From NCBI RefSeq assembly GCF_910592395.1, contig NC_088315.1, positions 7,378,501 through 7,442,500 on the forward strand: DNA of 64,000 nt, written 5' to 3'. This DNA comes from Lineus longissimus. Taxonomy: Eukaryota; Nemertea; Pilidiophora; Heteronemertea; Lineidae. Positions 26,639-37,302 of this stretch are shown in pieces; within the stretch, counting starts at the first letter, position 1; each line of letters opens with the position of its first letter. Under the pieces are notes generated by a model that saw nothing but the letters and a program-made list of their open reading frames with translations, searched no databases and was not told the origin of the DNA. Made by a program: the position numbers and the translations under genes.

Positions 26639-28299
26639 GGTATTAGTGGTCCATTATAAACACTGAGATATGAATAGTAATCTCGGTGCTTTTCACACAT
26701 TATAACGCGCTTTGAATCGGGATGAAAAACGCATCAAATCAAAATGAGAGGACTGTCAAAGCCCAATGAAAAATCCCGGGATGACTCTTGTCAGCTTCGA
26801 TGACAAATGTGTGGCTGACTTTACGTCTAATCCTCATCAGATGAATTTTAACCAAAGTTGAAGAGGTTTTGTCATTATAGTTGTGACTTGGGTCAATACT
26901 TAAGAAGTCTTCGGACAGCGGGACTCGAAATGGTATTAGAAAAATAATACGTTATTTGTTGAGTACAAGTGAAAGTATCGAAAGTAAGGAGCGAAAGGCT
27001 ACCGGTCTCATTTGTGAAGGTAACTCTGCTTGATTTGGGATGATGTTTTTACTGTTAATACTGATGTCTGCTAAAAACCAACTCTTTGAAAAGCAAATGG
27101 TTTGTCAATCCGATATAAGTCAAGTCTGTGGATTTGTAAGGTTGTCGTGGCAGAAGAGCGAAAAATTTGGCGGTTCGCAGTACACTTGTACACGTTAAAG
27201 CCCTGAAATTTCCAAGGCCTTGACCATACTGCTTGGCCAGTGTTGGTGCCAACATAAAACCCAAGCATATACAGTGTCATGAAGATGGAACTGAACTTCC
27301 CTTTTCCAAAGCATTTTCCAATGTGAGAGTGCGTTCTCTTAACACAAGAGGACTTTTCTTGATTTGTGCGAGGATTGAAGTTGTCATCATTTGTTTTCTA
27401 TATACAACACCGAGAATCCTAACTTTGGCCATAATTATTCCGCAAGATAATACCAAATGACAGTATAATAAGAAACCATTCATCATCGCAGCAACAACTA
27501 TATACGCAGACTAATCGATCTAGTCCATATTTTTAACTAGCGTCACAGCCAGATGATATTAATAAAATAAAATAGTATTGAAATATAAATGTGAAACTTT
27601 GCTGTGGTTTTATAATCGCCTTGATATTTGTGGTACAAGGGATATGTGTTATGATGCAAACTCTTCGAAGCCGGAGAGTGGGTGTACTCTGTCAGCCATT
27701 AATTTGGATGTTAAAGGGCCAACTGCTCAAGGCACTTTTGGTCTCCGAAGAATTTAAAGATTAAAGAAAAAGCTATTAAGAATGTACTGACAAAGTTCAA
27801 CCCTAATATCTCCAAAACGTAAGATCGAGCCTCTTGTACTACACCACACTTTAATATCATCCTTCAAAATGCACACAAGCATTTCTAGAAGCTCTTTCAA
27901 GCGGGAGAATGTTTACCATATTGTCATCGAGCAATTGTGAAAAATAATTGGAAACTATAGCGAATTGTTCATGCGCGATTGTCAGAAATATTGGCGGAAT
28001 GTGAGGACTTATCGACCAGGTCGGGAAATAAACAAGACACAAAGGCGTCGGTAGCGAAATGAAACATTTCAAGTGATCTCAAAAAGAGCATACAATATCT
28101 GTATGAGGGTTGTTTGGAGAGCAATTGAGACAGAGGTCATGCTCGGGTGTGAGGACACTTCAGGCTGATCTGCTGTTGGTTCGGAGGCAACAGTTTATAG
28201 CAGGGTAGACAAGTTTATTCTGTGACCTTTGAAGGAGCATTCAAAGTGTCCTGGCTTGCACTCTGAGTTTCAAGACAGATTACTTTTTGGTGCGCACTG

Positions 28300-28810
28300 T
28301 ATCAGCAGATTTATCATTGTTTTGCCAGTTTTATCACTGCAGCTGTGGTCAGTATCTATCTGCTGTGATAAGTTGTATTTTTTCCTTGTCTATGCTTTCT
28401 GCTGTTTGTATGACCCACTTGAAGTGCTCACAGGAGAAGTTCACATATGTACTTGTGTGATAGGGAGGTCGACTCTCTTTGACAGCTTAGCTTTCATCTG
28501 GGTCTCCGGTTTCCACCTACTTAACATTTCATATTGTCCAATCACGAGCTGATACAAATGGTATAATCTGGAGCTGATATAAATGTCCTTAGATGCTCAG
28601 CTCTCAACTCACTGTTTTATCTTTGGCTCTCTGAGTGTCATGGACAGTCTTTGATACATTCTATCAGACAATTATCTTTGTTTTTCCCATTATCTCTGTG
28701 GCTGTGGTTTGTGTTTGTTTGTCGTCCCTATCTCATGTGATAGGTTGTATCTTTTCCCTGTCCATTATCTCCATTGATGCTCTCTGCCTGTTTGCTGCAA
28801 CTTTGTAGGT
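28300..28810. repeat. Diverged direct duplication
   Basis: Two segments about 350 bp apart (about 28300-28420 and 28660-28810) share the order CAGCTGTGGT or GGCTGTGGTT, then GTGATA(A/G)GTTGTAT, TTTTCCCTGTC or TTTTCCTTGTC, then CTGTTTG. They differ at many positions, indicating an old duplication. Confidence 0.45.
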
Positions 28811-30237
28811 GGGCCACCACAGTCTTGGATAGAATACCAGGTGGAATGTTTCAACTTTTAGCCCGAGGACTCATGGATAGACCACTACCCTAGCACTGCT
28901 GAAAAAGAATGTGGACATTGGTGCATGAAATGGTCAAAAGTGTCAGGGCCTGGGCCAGGAATTTCCCATGTCTTTCTGGACCAATCAGTGCTGTTTGCTT
29001 CAGTCAAGTGGGATGATCGGGAAACAACCTATGGCCAACTCATTCATTCACTCAGCTAGGTGAACAATACCCCTTATCAGCGGTATCCCGGTATCTTGCA
29101 ACCAGCATGTGGAACCCATCGTCTAATCGGCTAGAATCTGCGCAATGAAATACAGGACAAACATTGATAACCTTTTATTAAACCCTCCTTCTCTCATCAA
29201 GACTTTTCATATAAATAGCAATCAGTGATAATTTACCCTCGGCTAGCATGGTGTTGTTAGCTTAAACAGGCTAGGCTTTGTGCTGGCTATAGGGTACTAT
29301 CATCAAGGTACTGTATGCTAATGACTGCCATGCACTTAGCTCGAGATTTGGCAGAGCAGGCTCAAGTACATTGTCAGTGTTCTCGTTACTAAAAGTGCGT
29401 AAATTGTGCATACAGTACAGATCAGCTGATATTTGGTCTGCACCAGGATTGTGGTGCTTATTGTTATCTGAATGGGCAAATCATATCCGAAGCACCGCCA
29501 TCTATAGCATTTGGATCAAACTAATGTTTTCCGAGTGTGTACGGCTTGTTTAGGGGGGCCTTGTGCTGACGAATTAAAGCTATAGTAGGGCATGATGCAC
29601 ATCACCCACAGAAATGTAGCAGTTCAGTGTAAGGATTCCATTCTTGCCCCACAAATTTGCGCCTATGACTTACATAAGAGGGGACACTCCCGCCCTGGGG
29701 GACTACCACATTTTATGAAGACCCTGTGAAGTTGGCCAACCCCGTGGGATATGTTGCAAGTCACATGAAAAAGTCTGACCCCTTCGGATAACAATATCTA
29801 AATCTGCCCCGTCACGTAACTATCCTTCATCTTTGTTGACACCACAAAAAAGCAATGGCCGAGCGAACTAATTGGGGCTAATCTTGTTAGCTTTCTCAAT
29901 CCATAATACAATTAGTGTTGTGAGACAGGTGACTAGTTTAGTTCCAGGGTTGATTATCAAGTGATAGAAATTGCCAAAAGAACGGTGAAAGTCTGAGAGT
30001 TGCCACTGGTCAGGGTGAGACTAATGAACCATCATAATGAGCTTAGTTTAACCAAGTTAATTGCTTTTCTGATCTTCAATGATTTGGTTTCTTTTAGGTT
30101 TTTTTTTAGGCAGATGGGTTTCCTGATAATGGCGATTTGTGAGGACCAGTAGTTTTTGCTATGAATGATTATTAGGGCTCATGGGATGCCTGGTCATTAA
30201 TGCCATGTTGTATATCCCTTACGTAAATGAATCCCAA

Positions 30238-30306
30238 TTCACCATGGTGAAATGATGATTTACCATGGTGAATTCAGATTTGTGAAGTTAGCTTCACCAT
30301 GGTAAA
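30238..30306. repeat. Cluster of three CCATGG-centred palindromes
   Basis: TTCACCATGGTGAA (30238-30251, perfect), TTTACCATGGTGAA (30259-30272) and TTCACCATGGTAAA (30293-30306) lie within 69 bp, directly beside a copy of the dispersed AT-rich repeat. They may be the end of that element. Confidence 0.7.
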
Positions 30307-30330
30307 ATCTGTATTCACCATCATTCAGAG

Positions 30331-30547
30331 TTGAAATTTTTCATAAGTTAAAAATTCTAAAAAATTTTCAAAAGACAAACAAATTTTGGGAGTGATGACG
30401 TTGGTTCATTTTGAGCAGAAAAAAAAAGTGAAAAAAATATTTTGACTTAGAAATTTTTTCATAAATTCAAAATTCTGAAAAATTTTTCAATGACAAAGAA
30501 CTTTCTTTAGGGTGTGGGTCATAAGCTCAAAATTCTGAAAAAATTTC
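30331..30547. repeat. Dispersed AT-rich repeat, copy 2
   Basis: Shares with 11431-11623 the modules AAAATTCT(G/A)AAAAATTTTC, GACAAA, TTTTGGGA, GTTGGTTCATTTTGAGCAG and GTGAAAAAAATAT in the same order and orientation, followed by two further AAAATTCTGAAAAA modules. Confidence 0.75.
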
Positions 30548-31829
30548 ACAAAGCTATCTCCAATTTCACTTGAAGGAGAAATAGATCACATTAATTAACC
30601 AACCACGGTCAATGCATTCCATCAATGAAATGGACAATGCTAGCGCTGCATCCGAGAACGGGCTGATCTCACATTGCCATGTCCGCCATTATTCGATCAC
30701 GACTTGACAAAGCACGCAATGAGCGGAGAATACAATTTTAATTAAATCTCAGTAATGAGTAGATAATGGTGTTTGTTGTCTGTGATTGTTGCATTGCAAT
30801 ACAGGTGTGTCATCCTCATTAACCCTGTAAAGGCCTACTCCATTTGTTAAATGATCTGAAAATTGAACTTAAATTAAAAAATGTCCAATCGTCTCTTTAT
30901 AAATACATACTGAATATAAATCATATACTATAAAGAGATGCATGATTGAACTTTTTACAGCGACAAGATCATGCCTCCGGAGGAAGATTTGGTCTATTGA
31001 ACAATCAGCAACACATTATCGTAAATCCCAAACTTTGAATACACCCAATACAATCTTTTACCCGCTTTTTTGTGGCTGATATTGTCCTGCATCCCGTCGC
31101 CTCTGGGGTGGGGGACATGGTTATTTTGTTGAATCGAAGAAAACCCAATGGCTGAAGGGTGATAATCAACTGTTCGACACCCAATTTGGATTCCCGCTAA
31201 CTTAAACGATCAAAATCATCCCAGATTTTAACAATTTATGAGCAGTATTGAGTAAGAGCAGCGTGAATTTGTGTCAATCTATTCGTCTCTTATTGCTCTA
31301 TTGTTATGTTAGCTGCGACTATTGTGGGCAAGGATAAAATCGATACACAGAAAGTTGGCGAGAAATAAAAAAGATTGTGCCAAATAGACGCATCTTACGC
31401 CTATTTTCACACAAAAGGATTATGATGTTGCATTAAAATGCCATCCTTCCATATCCCCTGTCATAAAGCGCCATGCAGACAAGTGATTTTAGTCATCTTC
31501 GATGGAGTCAAGACAACATAACGAGTGATTGCAATTGAATCAATCAGTGGTCGCGTTGACAACATTTGTATGTTGCCATGGCTCTCTCTCAGGTCGCGGC
31601 AACTCAATTCGCTTGTTACGCCGTGATTTAGTGACTTCTTTACCGTGAAGTAACCCTGACATGACCGTCTCAGACCAAATGAAATCTGAAAACCTGCAAG
31701 TCGATTTTCTGATGGTTTTGTCTTGTGAATTGACTTTGTTAGCGTAAATTTTTAATGAAATAGTTGTCCACGCTCAAGATAATGGATGGGCCTTTCGCGC
31801 GGGGTAAACACTCTGACAGTTCAAAACTC

Positions 31830-31837
31830 ATTTGCAT
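31830..31837. promoter_or_regulatory. Octamer (POU-type) site in a candidate regulatory stretch
   Basis: A perfect ATTTGCAT octamer followed by GAATATTT lies in unique, non-repetitive sequence about 5 kb upstream of the MSSKR exon. The surrounding 31.5-32.6 kb has several CpGs and open but unrecognised frames, which can go with a conserved non-coding element. Function is inferred only. Confidence 0.25.
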
Positions 31838-34371
31838 GAATATTTCAAGGCCTATAATGGCCAAGATCAAACCGAACAGGATGGCAATTGTTTTAAATCC
31901 AATAATACCCTCGAATTTAATTAGGGATAATGTGGAGAGGTTTGTTCAGTAATCAATTACCGGCTTAGCATTTTAACCCTGTATGGTCAAATTAAAGGTC
32001 CCTTTCATTTTCTTAACGCTCAAAAACAAGTCATCTCTGCCGCCTAGTGGCCAAGATATCTACCAACTGCGGACTCGGTTGATTTAAGAGCAGTGTCGCC
32101 CGCCAATCCCAGAGCAATAAACACAGAACAATGGCGTCTCCTTCACTGTGACGTAAAATAATAGCCCTAGTCGTCTCGGGTGGAGAATTTATCATAAAAA
32201 CCCTTTGGAAATTTTGACATTGTTTTACGACCACAAAGTGATCGCTTCATTTATCAAAGTTTTAAAAGAAATTATTATGATGAATGATCAGGACATGATT
32301 TTGTAGTCCGGCGCGATTATTAATCACGCGGCGATATCGTCTAGCTCTCCGAGGCTTTGTTCCAAATACTCTCATCAATACAGTTCATCAAGAATTCCGA
32401 AGAGTTTGAAGGTCGCGATAACTCATAGGCAATTTTATCCGTTTCATCCCCCGGTTCCAATTTTGGCACAAGCAAGTTCCTCAAAGTCGTTCCTGGGAAT
32501 TTTACTCGCTGATTAAAATTGTTGAGTTTCCTCCGACGCATGTAATGAAGACTCATTCATCATCCAATAAGAACAATCAGCTTTATTGCGCTTTTATTGA
32601 ATTAATGTGGACGTTTCGATGAATTATAAATTTCTGTTGTGCTAAATTTGGATGGCTGTTTTTTGCTGCCGATCATAAAACAACCAAGGATGGGTTTATT
32701 TGGTTGTTTATTTGACAGGAAATCACTTTGTCAAATGTTTTCCTGGTTAGAAATGTTTACCTTATTCTTTATCCTGTGCTGATGTGATTGTTATTATGAA
32801 AACTGTGACATTTTTGAGAAGCTTAAAGTTGGCTAATCGGATAATTTGCTCATTTTCACTTGGCGGTAGACTAAATATTGCGTTTGCTGCTGGGATTTAA
32901 TAGTCAATGTGTTACACATGTTAGAGTTGAAATATTTGCAGTCTTAGAGTTCCTGATTGCTGATGAATCGATTGTAGAACTGTAGCTTGTCCCCCAACCG
33001 AGACGTTTATGGTTTACGTTTACGTTTAGTCACCAGAAGAGGACCGGTTTGATCCCCCCCAACTCTTACCGATAGTCCCCCTTTAAAACTGAGATAGATT
33101 AGCTAATCTTTCTTTATTAAACAGAATGAATTAGAATCATCCGCAATAAAGGTTTTATGTCACTTTAATTCTTGCAATGAATTCACAACGGCATGTTCGA
33201 CGTATTGTCTTCCTGCACATTTTACAAGGAAACATAAATTTGACATAATTTCCACTTATATTTAGGTATAATGACTTAAATCACCGCGCTATAATTCATT
33301 CGATTATTCTCTTGAAAATCAAGAAATATCAAAGTGACATTTGTTAATGTGCTAATTTGAAAAAATTATCATGGATTTCGACAGAATTATGAACAGATTC
33401 ATGCGCATGTGTCAGTGATTACATAATCTGGAAATTTTGTTCCAGCTTCTGCCCTTCTCAAAAGAGTATATAATAAGATAAAATATCATGTAAAAAGGAA
33501 AAAAGTTGGCTGCCTACAAGTACTGCCGAGGTGACCCCCTTCAAGAGATGTTATGTCATACAATATGTTAATGAGCTGAGCCCATAAGACCCCATGGAGA
33601 GGTTGGCCTGATGCTCATTACCAGATTTTCTATCAAGGAAGGTAGGCTATTACACATCGGGTGCTTGAGCAGGAGGAGCAGATCAGCTCCATTGTTCCAA
33701 TCCTAGGGATTGCTGGTGCTTCAGATTAGGAATCAGTTCTAAGATTTAAAAGAAACAGAAATCTTTAAAGTTAGGCAATTCGCAGACACAAAGCTACAAA
33801 TTCTTCGATTTTATTGCAACAACTTCACTCGGGGATCTCATACATCATACATTACAACTATAAAGATAACGTCCATTCACCCAGAGCAGCAACAGCCTCA
33901 TTGATTGGTTGGAGAAGAATCCATCACCAGCGTGAGTAATCCCCCAGCCCCAGCATCCCGTCAGTGTATGTGTAGCTATCGTGCTAACAGGAGCGTGCCA
34001 GTATAGTGTCATCGTTTTTCTCGCTATTTTACTGGAATGATTGAACACAGTCCTTGGATACTTTATAGTCCTTTGGCACCAACCAGGTAGGCAAGCTTTA
34101 TTCACATTTCGGGCGTTTGTTTGAGAGATTTAATTCATGATTTTGTCAATTTCTCAGGTCTTGGTTTGCCGGGCTGTTGATTGATCAGCGCTGCACTACT
34201 GTTGCTAGCATAGCGGCTAAGCGTTGTAACTGGATGACTGTACCAACTAGTAGCATTGAATAGTGTTGTTCATCAAACAGAAGTGGTGTCATCGTGTTTA
34301 GGAAATTTGTCTCCTTCAGATTATCCTAATTTAGGGAGATATTTCTGTCAAAATCTGTTGAACTTTGACTT

Positions 34372-34418
34372 TAAAGTATAGCCAGCCAGTTTTTGCGGCT
34401 GGCTGGGTATATACTTTA
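34372..34418. repeat. Stem-loop next to the 86-bp duplication
   Basis: The left arm TAAAGTATAGCCAGCC (34372-34387) pairs with GGCTGGC and TATACTTTA on the right (34397-34418) across a 9-nt loop, with a bulge of a few bases. No function assigned. Confidence 0.6.
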
Positions 34419-34423
34419 GCGTT

Positions 34424-34595
34424 GAAACAGTCTTACAATGTTGATCATTGTCAGAGGCTCTGTCTAAATCTGTTGACTTTGATTTCATCTTCCTTGCTGC
34501 CACTGGCATGAAACAGTCTTACAATGTTGATCATTGTCAGAGGCTATATCTAAATCTGTTGACTTTGATTTCATCTTCCTTGCTGCCACTGGCAT
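34424..34595. repeat. 86-bp tandem duplication
   Basis: Two copies (34424-34509 and 34510-34595), each beginning GAAACAGTCTTACAATG and ending CTGCCACTGGCAT, differ only at a few bases (CTCTGTCT versus CTATATCT). The high identity suggests a recent duplication. Confidence 0.93.
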
Positions 34596-36809
34596 GAAGC
34601 TAGCATTTATGACTGATTGGACATTAAGCAATAACTACTGGCATTGAACAGTGTTCATCAGCTGGTCGATTATCATCTAAAGCAGTGTTGTCACGTTTGT
34701 TTGGGAATCTGTGTCAGTGTTTTGTCAAAATTCAGGGAAGTTTTCATCAAAATCTATCTTGTCTTGGTTGATGTATTCAATTTCTGGTGTCTTGGTGTTG
34801 AAAACTGTTGAACAGTTTACAAGTATGTATGTCTGTAAAATCCATGTCCAGTTCTGCACAGTTCAATAGCATGAGCTATTTGATCAGTATACTGCTGCTC
34901 AACATCATTCCAATGTTGCAGCAGTGCCGGCATCTAGCATCGATCAGATGAGATCACTGGCATGTATCGAAATTCAGCAGTCTCCTGACTGATCTGATCC
35001 GATTTTTATCGAGCAACTTGTAAATTTACATTTTGCATTTGTTTCAGTTTGTGGATATTCCTATTGCGTTATCGCCTCATCAGGGCTGTCTTCAATGAGA
35101 TTGAAAAAGATTGAATTACAGGCTACTGAGAAACGGAAAGCTTTTTCCAAAAACTCTGTGTGCATCACAATACCAATTGGTGAGATGTCAGTGATTTCCA
35201 TTGTTCCTGACATAATGGGGTAGCCGTTTCGAATTAACGTTTTGCCACCTTTGAACAGGCCTGAAATTGGCACTAGCTGTCATGACTGACACTCTCAGTC
35301 TGCTCAGACATTATGTTTATGGCCATCCCTCATCTTCATTAATTTTGGTGCCTGGGTTCAACCCTAAATGATGACATTTGACTTTGTTTGATAGTGTTTA
35401 TTTTGAAATGATGTTTGATATACAACTAAATGTGACATCTACAACCACTCAGAATTTGTCCTTCAAAAATAGCAAATTTTCAACATGTATATATTTTCGT
35501 CATAAGGTAACCTTGCTCCTGATGAGAATTTTCTGATATTTTTAAAAATAAGTTTTAAAATACAGTTGTAAATTTTCAGGTGAAATAATTTACTTCCTCA
35601 AGATAAGCCTACCCTCAAAGTGTTAACGGGACACTCCCACATTTTCATGGAATTTTAATTAAACCCCCATATTCTACTCTAACAATGACTAACCCCACGC
35701 TTCTTTTGTTTGTTTTCTATTCTACCTGTGCTGCTGAAAGCCACAAATCATAGGTTTTTTTGGTCTTGCCAGTTTAAATGAATGTTTACACCATACAATA
35801 ACTTTTTGGAATTCTTTCCTCTCAAATTGCATTTGCTTGCTTCTGTCTTGCGGCCACCCAACTTTGAATTGTTCTGTGGAATTATTGAAATAGGTCAATT
35901 ATTCCTTTGATTTCAACTGGTTTTGTTGTCGATTGTTTTTATGCGCTGGTACGAAGTAATTAACATCCGAAGTAACATTGCTGCGCCCATCACTTGAAAA
36001 ATAAATGCTCATCTGCTGTGTGCCCCTGGGTTTGGTTTTACTCCGACAGGCCACATATAGATCTTGGATCCTTGTGTAGAAGGGAATTTTACCAGTCTTT
36101 CCATGATTTGGAAATTGGAAATTCCAGAGGAAAATTGAGTTGTTGTTGTTAGTGGCCACCTCATGTTTCTCGAGAAGAATAAACCATTGTTTTCAAATCC
36201 AGGATGTGTTTTAATTGAATCACTCATAGTCCTTCACTTTCATTGGCCATCTCTGAGTGTGTCATATCTTCTTTGATATGACCTGTTTATTGTGTATCCA
36301 CGTATTGGAGAAAACCCAATTGAAAAAGAAACTAAACATATGACACCCTTCTCCATGCCAGCATCTTTATGGTAACAGTCGCCATAGTGTTTGAGAGTCA
36401 AAATATTTGTGTCTCCTGAATAAATGCAAAAAAATGACTTTCTCCAAAATATTGGTTATTTGCCAAGCAACATGAATTATCACAATGCATGCATGGTGTC
36501 AACAACTTAATTACCTGGACAACACCATGTGCAAGGACTAAGGTGTAAGACCCTGTACCCAGATATGATAATCAAGGGTACAAGGTTGACCTCTACTTTT
36601 ATACTGTGATGTTACTTGTGATTGCTGTCTTTTCAAATAACAAGGTTTTTTTTCGATGTCAAGGATTCTCATATTCCTCTTATTTTCAGATTCTCGTGAA
36701 ATGCCATCTTTCCCACAGAACCAGTTCACATACGATGCCCAGAGGTTATGCCAATTTGAAGCTGATTTTCTAACAAAGACCTTAACATTCTTCTCATGAT
36801 ATCTTTCAG

Positions 36810-37302
36810 AGCGATGTCATCAAAGCGCAAAAACACACCAACGAAATTAGCGAAGGATGACATGTACGCTCACTCAAACTTGAGTGACGACGAACGGGAT
36901 ACAGATAGTCCAATCGAAAGTGATTCGGAGACAGATTTGAGAACAAATTTGAAATTACACACAATGAACAACTCCATGGACCTCACGGACGATCACGAAC
37001 TGAGCGAGGCAGACAGTTTAGCCTCGGACAAACCAAAAAGTAAAAAACAACGAATTTTACAAAGTGTTATGAACGGGAATGAATCTGAAGACTCTGATAT
37101 CTCAAATAACAATAATAAACCTCACAGAAAATCCATGGACTCCGTTTTACACAAATTGAACTTGAAGTTAGAAAGTCCGCAAAAGGCGTTGGACTCTATA
37201 ACCACTCCTGAGGAATCTATAGAAGAGAAAGAACGAAAGATTTCGGAGATGATCGCACATCTACAAAGTCTGAAGGAATCGTTAGTTCCAAAAAGTAGTA
37301 AG
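36810..37302 (+). CDS. SoxD: SoxD coding exon with MSSKR start and first part of coiled coil
   Basis: Acceptor atctttcag ends at 36809 and donor AAG|gtaagc follows 37302 (phase 0 exit). ATG at 36814 begins MSSKRKNTP, matching the MSSK(R/Q) segment near the N-terminus of vertebrate SOX5 and SOX6. Residues 20-70 are acidic and Ser/Asp-rich. KPKSKKQR (residues 73-80) is a candidate nuclear localisation signal. [14 protein letters not shown] (about 105-118) resembles the vertebrate GSLADVVDTLKQ motif. Residues 131-157 ([20 protein letters not shown] and onward) match TPESLAEKERQL..MI..L..LRE of the SOX5/6 zipper. The exon enters in phase 2: the codon before ATG is GCG, and the one before that is split by the intron. 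This suggests an N-terminal extension from an upstream exon, as in long SOX5, although translation from this methionine is equally possible. Confidence 0.93.

Larger units (their letters stand above)
24069..30237. other. Gene-free stretch with small repeats
   Basis: Only the 30-bp duplication at 26.6 kb and the diverged duplication at 28.3-28.8 kb stand out. The ORF at 26001-26375 looks non-coding. Confidence 0.55.
30548..36809. other. Gene-free stretch ending at the MSSKR exon acceptor
   Basis: Contains the octamer region, the hairpin and the 86-bp duplication. No upstream coding exon that would join in phase 2 to 36810 could be picked out, so the 5' exon is probably further upstream or mostly untranslated. 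Confidence 0.55.
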
